Source: Aplectana chamaeleonis
Taxonomy: Eukaryota > Nematoda > Chromadorea > Rhabditida > Cosmocercidae
Length of the DNA stretch: 64,000 nucleotides
Reading direction: 5' to 3'
Assembly (NCBI GenBank): GCA_029168955.1
Contig: JAPDOI010000066.1
Span: 992,501 to 1,056,500 of the forward strand
In this document: positions 42,764 to 51,837 of the stretch, in pieces
How positions within the stretch are numbered: position 1 is the stretch's first letter
How the letters are laid out: every line of letters begins with the position of its first letter
The notes under the pieces: generated by a model
What the model was told of the DNA's origin: nothing
The model's database searches: none
What the model saw: the letters and a program-made list of their open reading frames with translations, nothing else
Translations under genes and position numbers: made by a program

Positions 42764-43617
42764 CTCTGCCAATTCGAGACTTGATGCCGCAGCAAAAGAG
42801 ACTTGATGCTCATGTACAAGTCGGCATGAAGTCTTAATTTGCCGCGCTAAATTCACTGTATGGGTGAATTTGCCGCTAGGAGAGGTGAGAATGAGGTGAA
42901 TTTCCCGTGAAAATGGTGCGAACTGGCAGCGAGAGAGGGTCCAATTTACCCCGAAAATGAGGTGAATTAACCTCGAAAATGGGTGAATTTACCCCGAAAA
43001 TTTCACGAATTTGAAGGTCCACAGCAAGGAAGCCCCCCCTTGTCCGCAACATGAGCGTAATCTTCACCGAGGTCTGCGGTGAGGAGCCACCCTCTGCGGA
43101 CCCCGGCGTAACTCGTCCCCCCGTCGTGAGGATACCCACTGTATCCTCCCAGCAACCAAAATTATGCTGGCCTCCGGAGAGTGACCCGAAGTCACCTTTC
43201 AGGGCCGGCAGCAGAATGCCGAATGAGGACTCTGGTGGGATGAGGCCGTTTTTTATACCGGCGGTGCTCATAGTAAACACATTGAGACGTGATCACATTG
43301 AGACGTGATTATTCGTTTTATCATGTTTTCGCTGGGATGTTTTCATTTGTTCAGAAATTTCTGAGATGCCAGCAACGGCGGTCATTTCACCCTTTGCGCT
43401 GAGTGGTATCCAGCCGCTCAACAACTGATATGCATTAACATGTTAGCGCAGGCGGTATTGTCACGCTTTGCGCTGACTGATATCCAACCGCTCAGCAAAT
43501 TCACCCTTTGCGCGGATAAGCTTTCATGACGGCGCTAAAGGTGAATTTGATGCCTTATGATAACAAAGCGTGATAAAGGCCGCTTTTGCCGAAGCATCAA
43601 GTCTCGAATTGGCAGAG
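42764..43617. mobile_element. 854-bp TA-duplicating element
   Basis: Ends CTCTGCCAATTCGAGACTTG and inverse, flanked by TA at 42762-42763 and 43618-43619. Copy 1 of the composite repeat has the uninterrupted TTTATATCGC at about 34821-34830. It has inner repeats of GTGAATTTACCCCGAAAAT and carries the second copy of the structured RNA-like module. Confidence 0.85.
43120..43258 (-). ncRNA. Candidate structured RNA module, copy 2
   Basis: Minus strand: TATAAA at 43257-43252, CTCATC, stem CGGC/GCCG (43221-43206), stem GTGAC-TTCGG-GTCAC (43195-43181), ATAATTTTGG (43165-43156, Sm-site-like) within a GCCAGC/GCTGG stem, then an 8-bp hairpin GAGGATAC/GTATCCTC. It aligns with 12120-12262 over its whole length. 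The order of elements recalls Sm-class small RNAs such as spliced-leader or spliceosomal RNAs, but no known RNA is recognised. The 134-codon minus-strand frame across it is probably incidental. Confidence 0.35.
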
Positions 43618-44096
43618 TACGTCGCTACCCACTGCCCTTTCTTCCAATTTGTAGAGTTCACAAGCTATTAATCTCGCCTTACCGTCTCTATCATAATGAG
43701 GACAAACGCATTCTCATTTTATATGATGTTTCCCTAGTTCACCAACGTCATGCCCTTGTTCTCAATGAATGAAATTAGTAGGTGGTTGTTTATGTTTTTG
43801 TGGTGCAGATTTTGATAAGCTCAGACTTGCAACATATAAAAAACTGGTTTTTGGAAGTTAGGGAATCGAAATGACTGAGCGGTTGCAATGAGTGGAGAAC
43901 AGAGAAGGTGCGGAAGTGGACCTGCTGCTTGTTTCCTAAAACTGGCAAGAAAATGTCTCAGGAGTTCTGCGTCAATCTCGAAACGCGTCGCACGCTTCTC
44001 AAAATTCATGTTTTCTAATCTGTTTTCTTCTCCACAAAAGGTTAAGATTTAGCATTAAAAATTTAAAAAACCTTTCTCAAATTCTTCACTCTTGGT

Positions 44097-44975
44097 AACG
44101 TCCTGCACACTCCCACTGCGGTCCTGCTAACTTTTGATGACCTGCACACTCCCACTCGTGACCTGTGCATTTTCTATGACGCCCTGCACACTCCCACTGG
44201 GGACCTGCGCACCCTCTATGACGTCCTGCACCCTACCACTTGGGTCCCTGCACACTATCTGTGACGTGCTGCACACTCGCGTTGGGGTCCTGCCCACATT
44301 CAATGACGTCCTGCGCACTCCTACTCAGGACCTGCACATTTTCTGTTATGTCCTGCACACTCCAGCTGGGGTCCTGCACAATTTCTATGACGTCCTGCAC
44401 ACTCCCGCTGGGGACCTGCACATTTTCTATGATGTCCTGCGCACTTCCACCGGGGTCCTGCACACTTTCTATGACGTCCTGCACACACTTCCTCTGGGGT
44501 CCTGCACATTTTCTACGATGTCCTGCAACACTCCCGCTGGGGTCCTGCACAATTTCTATGACGTCCTGCACACTTCCTTTTGGGGTCCTGTACACTTTCA
44601 ATGACGTCCTGCACACTCCCGCTGGAGACCTGCACATTTTCTATGATGTCCTGCACACTTCCACCAGGGTCCTGCACACTTTCTATGACGTCGTGCATAC
44701 TCCCACTGGGGTCCTGCACACTTTCTACGACGTCCTGCACACTTCCGCTGGGGTCCTTCACACTTTCCATGACGCCCTGCACACTCCCACTGGGGTCCTC
44801 CACACTTTCTATGACGTCCTGCACACTTCCGCTGGGGTCCTGCACATTCCTACTTAAGGCCTGCGCACTTTCTATGACGTCCTGCACACTCCGATTAGGA
44901 CCCTGCACACTTTCTATGACTTCTTGCACACCCTCACTGGGGTCCTGCACTCCTTTTATGACGCCCTGCATTTTT
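44097..44975. repeat. 42-bp tandem array D (about 21 copies)
   Basis: Unit TCCCACTGGGGTCCTGCACAC plus TTTCTATGACGTCCTGCACAC, the cleanest form of the two-by-21-bp structure in this window. Long frames on both strands follow from the unit length and lack of stops. Confidence 0.95.
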
Positions 44976-45639
44976 TGCATCGCTAGACGACTCGCAGAAG
45001 TTATCATGACCCACGGCCAAAAGTGCGCTCCACGGACAAACTCGGTTGCCCCGAGGCACGTAAGAGGTGACTCGGGCTGATTTTTTGGTAATCGATAAAT
45101 GTCGCACCCACCTAAATGTTGGTACCATTTCATACAAGTTTTGATCGGCCATTCCTAAGATATGCGGGACACATGCACACACATACACACACACACATCG
45201 GGACATAACTGCTTTAAGTATAAGGATATATATATATATATATCCTACCCACCTAAATGTTGGTACCATTTCATCCCACTTTTGATCGTCCATTGCTGAG
45301 ATCCACGGGACACACACATAAGGACATAACTGCTTCAAAGACAATGGTCACGATGAAAAACGTTATTGAAAAAACTACGAAAATCAGCTTAGATCGAAAG
45401 CAGCTGAAAAACTATGTAGGGCCCAATGATGCCAGTTCGTGCACGCGTGCACAGCGCCGACCAAAAAGATCGCAGTCTCATGTCCTCAGACACTCGTGGC
45501 GTTCAACGGGTGGTCGACAAGCAATCACCTCACAGCGTGCTTCCCCAAGACTGCTGAAAAGAGGCGGGACTGCTCCCCTAGAGTTGTCTGTCACCCCCTC
45601 AAGTTGTCCGTCGCTCCCCTTGAGTTGTCCGTCGACCAC

Positions 45640-45782
45640 CCGACGACCGGTAGTTGGACACTAGTCGACCGTTAGTTGGATACCTGTCGACCGGTAGTTG
45701 GATACCTGTCGACCGGTGGTTAGATACCTGTCGACCGTTTATGGCATACCTGTCGACCGGCAGTTGGACACCTTTAGACCTC
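45640..45782. repeat. 22-bp subterminal tandem repeats
   Basis: Six or so copies of GTCGACCGGTAGTTGGATAC plus CT, near the left end of the CTCAGACA element. Such arrays are often transposase-binding sites in DNA transposons. Confidence 0.85.
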
Positions 45783-46214
45783 GAAGATGAATGCCGCTGG
45801 CTCTTCGAATCCGCCGCGTTGCGGCGAAAATCTTTCAAATGCTGGTAAAGCACTTACAGTAACGAAATGTTATCCTAATCATTGATCAACATTTTAACCA
45901 TTTAGATTGAGGGTAGGATAAGAACTCCTGATCTCAAATAACGACTGTCAATACCCAAATATGAGATAACAAGACAACATTATGACGGATGATGAACGAT
46001 ATTACCGAATAGTTTCCAAAAAACGAAATAACAAGAAATAAGACCTAACGTGCACATTGTACCGGCAAAAATATGTTACTGCTTTATGAAAGCCTCAGTT
46101 TAATCCATTAGTGGTGCTATAATGAAATGAGCCAAAAACTTCGAAAACTTTTTCCATGTTATTTTTTGATCGACGGACTTACTTCATCAGAAATGCTACA
46201 TGTTTATTCACATA

Positions 46215-46504
46215 TAGTCTACAGCAATGGAAGTAGGACGTGGTGAGGTTGCGGACCCTTCCTAACATACTGTAGTCTGATGGTGTTATCATTCATTTTC
46301 TCGAAACAATTGAGATTGGTCGGTGGGTTTCTGTTTCCACTCTCATATTTTCACCTGTTTTCATTGCTCCCACAGATGTAGTCATATCGGTGAAAACACA
46401 GACTCACCGATTTATCACAACTGTTTCGGAAAAATGAGGGAAACTATCGTATGTTAGGACGAGTCCGCAACCTCACCAGGTCCTACTTCCATTGCTGTAG
46501 ACTA
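46215..46504. mobile_element. 290-bp TA MITE
   Basis: Inverted ends of about 58 bp (TAGTCTACAGCAATGGAAGT ... GTTGCGGAC and inverse), flanked by TA at 46213-46214 and 46505-46506. Lies inside the CTCAGACA element. Confidence 0.8.
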
Positions 46505-47322
46505 TATATGCAAACATCTATTGATTGGACCTTGAGGGCACACTCTAACCCCGACATCGATTTTTCGTTTTTCTGCTCATCTTGGGGAAAATTCCACGCT
46601 GATCATAATGATGCCTTCACAATCGCACCCACACCCACACCCACACCACCCACACGCAGCACACATTTTAAAATTTGCTAACAAGGGAGGTGTTTAGAGT
46701 GGTAAACGCATCTGCCAAAACGACTAGTATCGTTAGTATCACTAGTGGGTCAATAGTAAAACTGCGCAGTATTCCGCTCGAGCTGCCGGCTCCAAGAAGT
46801 TATAAGCCTAAAAAGGTCGTTTTTTGTGCTTTTTGTACCCTCCAAAAAGGGAATTATTCTTTCGAAAATCTGGAAACGGGCCTCATAAATGTGTTCAGCG
46901 TCCGAAGCTACCCCCCTGAGCAAATTTTAGGTGAAGGCGCATTTTCCATACTTTGTCCAGGCTTATAGCGTTTAGGACTTTCGGTTGGGCGAATATCTAT
47001 ACCGATTAGAGGGCTCTGGAAGCGTTTTAGAAAATGTTCCAGATTTGACTTAAAATTCTCCCAAGGGTTTTTTTAGGCGTTGATCACGAATCTGTGGTTT
47101 ATTAGTCGATTTTCCGAAAATTTCGGCTAATTTCGTTCAAAGCTTCCCAACCGGGAGAAATTTCGAGGGAAAAACGCCGCTTTCGAGATATATTTCGTGA
47201 GTGAAAATATACAAGCCTCAAGGAAGACGAGATCTTAGAAGAGCGTTCGTATGAAGCCATCAGAGAAGCGTAGTCGTCTTCGAAACTGTATCCGGAAACG
47301 TCTTTCCTGCAAATTTCAGAAA
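46505..47322. other. Interior of the CTCAGACA element, unassigned
   Basis: No convincing gene. The 97-codon frame at 46675-46968 has no motif; ACACCC microsatellite-like sequence lies at 46626-46656. Confidence 0.4.
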
Positions 47323-47730
47323 TTATTGCAATGTCAGTCTAGACTGAATGAAATGCATTTGGCTTACAAGGCTCACCCGATTGCTCTTTTCAGCAGCGAT
47401 GTCTAGTAGACTAGCTTGTCCTGTTGGTCGCCCAGTGCCTGATTTTTGTACATACCATAGAAACCAATCATAGACGCGTAGCGACTGTTTTCTGTAAAGC
47501 ACATACCACTCTTGAAATTCATGATTTAGCTTCAATAAGCGCACCACTTCCATGGTAATGATATGAAAGACTGGGGCAAGCGGAGAATACACAATCGCCA
47601 AATGTGAAAAAATGGCCGGAGACTCATGAATTCGTTGATCATCTAAATATCCCGGAAACTTGTGGCAGATCAAGTGTACTTGCTCAAAACCGCCTAAATT
47701 CTCGAACTTCGCTTTTTCGAATATACTCAA
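47323..47730 (-). CDS. Unrecognised 135-codon frame in the CTCAGACA element
   Basis: I do not recognise the product. The composition is balanced, with aromatic-rich stretches (EWYVLYRKQSLRVYDWFLWY) unlike the low-complexity frames nearby, and it lies entirely within the element's unique interior. It could be an exon of a decayed transposase or a captured fragment. There is no start-context or splice evidence. Confidence 0.25.
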   Translation of the reverse strand: MSIFEKAKFENLGGFEQVHLICHKFPGYLDDQRIHESPAIFSHLAIVYSPLAPVFHIITMEVVRLLKLNHEFQEWYVLYRKQSLRVYDWFLWYVQKSGTGRPTGQASLLDIAAEKSNRVSLVSQMHFIQSRLTLQ

Positions 47731-47939
47731 AGAGCAAGATTTTCAAATTTTCAAAATGATTTTTCAAATTTTTGATAATTTCTTCTGATTATTTGATGTT
47801 ACGAGTTGACTGTCATATACTGTGACCACTAACGAGAAAAATATGAATGAAAAACAATCAAACAAAGAAAGGTAGAAGCAATTATACCCCTTTATTCACA
47901 TACACTTCATTCACTTACTACTACAGGGTGCGCTTTAGA

Positions 47940-48550
47940 TATTTAGATAGGACGCCGAATAAAAAAAGGAAAAATTTCCCGCTTTCGTATCGAGTCAGGA
48001 TGTGGTAAAGAAATAGAAAATCCCAGCAATCAGAGAGGACATGGAAAAAATCGGAAAGTTCATTTCAAGATCCAGAAATCAACCAAAATTTTTTTTTCGA
48101 CGACAAATCAAGAAACGAAAAAAGTTCTTGTTTCGATATCGAGTCGGGATATGGAAAGAATCTGAAACTCAGAAATTCAAAAAGGATATGGAAGGTACTG
48201 GAAATTCTTCTTCATGAGCAAGAAATCAACCAAACTGTTATGATTGGGAAGACGAATCAAGAAATGAAAGAACTTTCCGTTGCGATTTAGAGTTACTATA
48301 AGGAAAGAATGGGAAACTCCGAACTTCAAATGATCATAAAAAAGAATCGGACATCTGAAAATTTTTCCAAAAACAACAAATCAACAAAAATGAGAAATTC
48401 AACGCTGAATCAAGAAATGAAAAAACGTCATGTTTTAATAGCGAGTCAGGATATAGAAAGCAATCGGAAACTTGAAAATTTCAAAACGGACGTGGAAGAA
48501 ATGGGAAATCAATCCCTCAGAATCAGGAGGACAACCGAAACGAAAAATTT
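47940..48550. repeat. About 150-bp degenerate tandem repeat
   Basis: Three to four units marked by GAGTCAGGAT(A/G)TGG, AAATCAACCAAA and AATCAAGAAA(T/C)GAAA, diverged and purine-rich. Confidence 0.75.
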
Positions 48551-48667
48551 GGCGCCGAACAGTTGGCGGTGCAGCGGGTCCGGGGTCAGAAGTTTTGCAC
48601 GTCAATACGCGCACAAAGGTGAGAAAACGACGAAGTGACGTCATCCCATGCTACCGGCCGATGGGTG

Positions 48668-50101
48668 CTCAGACATATAGAGGACTGCAGGCGCGGGCCA
48701 AGAAACAGCGAGCCAGAAGAGTTGACGCGCCTCATTGGATCGTTGCGCGCGGCTCGCTGGTTTGGCGCAGAACGCTGGCAGCCGAGCACGTTTTCTGAGC
48801 CATCCGCGCCCGTGGAATCGTCGAGGCGCGGGCAATTTTGCGACTTCCCGAGCAAATTTTCGCAACTTCCCTCGCTCGCTCAGGCACTTGCCCGCGCCAA
48901 TTGTTTCACCGATCCGCGCACGTTTTCTCATTGGAGCGCGTTTGTCGTGGATGATACATACCATTTGCTGTATTCCCCTACCATTTGCTATTTTTTACAC
49001 AATTGATAGACGGAAAAGTATAGCTCGCGCATAAATATTTATTACTAACTATATTGAATAGTTACAGTTTTATCTAACAATTGGTTTTACCTAAAAATGA
49101 TCTTCTCGATTTTAGATAGATATTGAACCAGTGTAGAACAAATGGTAAAAATAATCTCCAAAACCCATGATTGATACCCAGCAACACGATGCTCTCAATT
49201 TCAATAGAAACAGCAAGAAAAGTATAAAATTGGTGCTAATAATACACCTCAAAACCTAGGAATAATAAACCGAAAATTAAATTGAGCAGCATCATAACCG
49301 CTCAGCATAGCGAAATCTTAGTGAATTGCAAGAGATTCAAATCAACAACATGGACTCAACATTAGACAACATTAGACACTCTCGAACTAAAAATGACATG
49401 AACATTTGTGAACGGAGAAGTGGAGAAGGCGAAGATAAAGTGCTTACTAAGGTAACTCCTCGTCTGATAACAGTTGCCTGTGCGATGCGTCGAGATCAGA
49501 CATATGTAGATATTCTGCTATTTGGTGGAATATGGATATTCTCACCCTCGTAAATTTCAACAGGTAATCTGAAGAAAAAATGGTTGAATAAATGAAGGCA
49601 TAAGACCAAAATTATGTAGTAACTGAACCTTATTATGTGTTTGTTTTGAGCTTTAGCTAAAAGTGCTCGATAATCGCCTTTCTCTACACAGCAGTTGTTC
49701 TTGAAAAGAATTCGATTTTTTTTAGAGAGCAAGTATCATAAAAAAAGCAATTTCGTTGGTTCTCGCAAACACAGAGCGCAAACACAGACGAACAAACGAA
49801 CAAAAAAAGAAAGGCAAGGTTTGAAAAAAAAATTCTAGAAATTGGCGTCGAGTAGTTTGCTTGCCTGCCACACTCGCACCTCTCTATTTCACGGCATAAC
49901 CAAACAGCCAGCCGCGCATCATTTTCTGGTCATTTGCTGTTCATTTTCGGCCGTGTTTGTTGCTCGCGGCTCTCTCCATACAATTGTTGCGAAATTTTTG
50001 GCCGCGGCTGATTTGCATTTAATACTCAGCCTCGAAATTTCGCCCGCGGATTGCCAAAACAGCCGACTTGGGCCGCGCCTGCAGTCCTCTATATGTCTGA
50101 G
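48668..50101. mobile_element. CTCAGACATATAG element, 1.4 kb, 2-bp duplication
   Basis: Ends CTCAGACATATAGAGGACTG...GGCCCAAG and inverse (about 34 bp; the first base on the left reads as part of GTGCTCAGACA), flanked by TG on both sides (48666-48667, 50102-50103). Nested in the larger CTCAGACA element. The left part is GC-rich, the middle AT-rich. Frames of about 100 codons overlap on both strands without motifs. Confidence 0.8.
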
Positions 50102-50794
50102 TGGTCGACTGTCTGTGGACCTCGGTCGATAGACAGTCGATTGGACACATCACGGTCGACAGACAGTCGATCCGCCCCTTGCAGTCAAACCACCCAGCGA
50201 CCGGTAAGCCACAAGGGTGACGTGTCAACCACCCGTTGGACGCCACGAGTGTCTGAGTCGATCAGTCAAAAGTCATCGACATTCAGAGGAAGAAATAAAT
50301 GCAAATATACCTAATAAAAACAGTTGAGCAATGAAAGAAAGCACTCCAGTCAATGTTTCAGACTAGATGAGTCAATGTTCATTGATTGAAATTCAATTTT
50401 AAGCCAGCTGATGTTCTTGATATTATAAATCATCGATGGCGATGTGGTGGAGTGGGCTCGTCCGCCATCAAAAGACAAGAAAGTTCAGGCTCCAAATTTG
50501 GGCAAAAAAAGCGGTTTTTCCGAGATTTTTTCCTATAGGTCCAAGTACTCCAAACCCAGAAAAGGGTTTGGAGAGGAAAAGAAGACAAGCATATTTGATC
50601 GCGACCACTGCCTTTAAGTTTAAGGATTCAAAGAAGATTTTCTTAGTCGCATTGAAAGCAGGGTTCGCGATAAAAAGGATTGTTGAGCTCTCTTCATGAA
50701 AATGTATATTTGATAATCTCAAAAGTAAAAATACCTTATTTAGTGTTATTGAATATTGAACACCCCCCTCTGATTGAACCCCATCCCACTTCAG

Positions 50795-50956
50795 CTGAAG
50801 AGACATTGGAGACCCATTCCTACCGGACGTGAACTGCTACGCGCTGCTCGAGATGTGGACACCCAAAATCTTGTTGACATATTCGAAGGGACTGATCTTG
50901 AGAAGGACTTGAGCAGTGACTTTATTAATGATGATTTCTTGAAGCTCACCGAGTAA
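50795..50956 (+). pseudogene. Putative transposase 3' exon
   Basis: Starts after the acceptor CCCACTTCAG and encodes 53 residues ending DLSSDFINDDFLKLTE before TAA. Acidic C-termini of this kind occur in pogo/Tigger-like transposases, which agrees with the TA duplication; the match is by style, not by a diagnostic motif. The catalytic part is absent. Confidence 0.45.
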
Positions 50957-50984
50957 TTACTTAATGTCCCACTTTGGTTTGCCT

Positions 50985-50990
50985 AATAAA
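50985..50990 (+). promoter_or_regulatory. Polyadenylation signal AATAAA
   Basis: 28 bp after the stop of the putative transposase exon, followed by a T-rich run. Confidence 0.6.
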
Positions 50991-51837
50991 CTTTTTTGCC
51001 CATCTTGACTCCTGAATTCTCGGTTAAAAATTAGAGCCTCCTCCCCTATTTGAACCCCTCCCTCTAATTGAACCCTCCTTTTGAAGGAAGTTGAAAATTA
51101 GTACACCCGGGTGTTCAATTACAGGAAATACGGTAAAGGAAGAAGAGGTGAAAATTTGAGGGTATAACGCACAAAAACAAGGTAGAACGGCTGTAATCAC
51201 AGGTGTTCAAACGCCCCCATTTAACTAAATTTTCGAGAATGCTTGTTTATCCGTTTTTTTTTATTTTGCTGGCAACGTAGTCAGTAGTCTTCAGAAGAGA
51301 CCTCGGACACCAAGCCATGATTTGTTTTCAAAGACACAGTGCAACCTCGTGGGTAAATTTTGATATTATGCTCCTACCAGTGTATGTAGCAACCCTGCCA
51401 AACGCGGTTTCTCAACTCTTCAGAATAAGCGAGAAAATCGAGCACCCATTCCCTCCGCCCTCAAATCAGCACCTAGTCGCTCCGCCCATTTCAGGGCTTT
51501 CGAGCTCAGTAGGGGCGAAACACGCCATGGATTTCGATCAAAATCTATTTTCTTCCATATTTTATCGGTATATCTTCATAACGTAGTCTGCTCCAGTGCG
51601 ATGATTGCGAATGACAAGGAAAGACAATCCCGAGACAACTCGTCCACGAAATTCACGTACTTCCAATTCACAACTTTTGAGGGGCCATATCTCCGTTTAA
51701 AGTGAACTCTGAGCGACTCTGGGGACACCGTTGTGATCAGCGTAAATTTTTCTCCAAAATAAGCATTTTTGTGATGGACAGACTTACCTTCTCATGAGGA
51801 TAGCACAACTATTGTTATCGCGGACCTTGCCTTTAAT

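Larger units (their letters stand above)
45485..50257. mobile_element. CTCAGACA element, 4.8 kb, 2-bp duplication
   Basis: Ends CTCAGACACTCGTGGCG...CAACGGGTGGT and inverse (about 34 bp), flanked by TC at 45483-45484 and 50258-50259. The intact MITE relative gives the uninterrupted target. The left side has about six 22-bp subterminal repeats (GTCGACCGGTAGTTGGATAC) at 45640-45782; the right side has GGTCGA(C/T)AGACAGTCGAT words. The 135-codon minus-strand frame at 47323-47730 is the best coding remnant. CACTA/Mirage-type elements make 2-3-bp duplications, so that superfamily is a possibility. Confidence 0.8.
45338..50613. mobile_element. TTAA MITE, subfamily B, split by a 4.8-kb element
   Basis: The left end (AATGGTCACGATGAAAAA, decayed) follows TTCA at 45334-45337. 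The right end (GATCGCGACCACTGCCT) precedes TTAA at 50614-50617. The first tail copy of the host repeat (CTGCTTTAAGTATAAGG, near 45209-45225) is the empty site. Left half 45338-45484 and right half 50258-50613 align with the intact relative 16900-17447 on either side of the point corresponding to the inner insertion. Confidence 0.85.
50734..51133 (+). mobile_element. Pogo/Tc1-like deletion derivative
   Basis: Inverted ends CCTTATTTAGTGTTATTGAA and CCGTATTTCCTGTAATTGAA (the latter on the minus strand), continuing into GAACACCC, flanked by TA at 50732-50733 and 51134-51135. It retains a terminal exon and a poly(A) signal, so it looks like an internally deleted autonomous element. Confidence 0.75.
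50656..51832. mobile_element. TTAA element, subfamily E
   Basis: Ends AAGCAGGGTTCGCGATAA and inverse-like ATCGCGGACCTTGCCT, flanked by TTGA (50652-50655) and TTAA (51833-51836). It contains a 400-bp TA element. The non-nested part is about 0.78 kb and non-coding. Confidence 0.65.

Noticed and set aside
42876..43280. 134-codon minus-strand gene across the structured module
   Set aside because: The frame runs through hairpins and tandem GTGAATTTACC repeats; the structure explains the sequence better than coding.
44097..44975. CRISPR-like regular repeat
   Set aside because: Units are contiguous without unique spacers, there are no cas genes, and the genome is eukaryotic.
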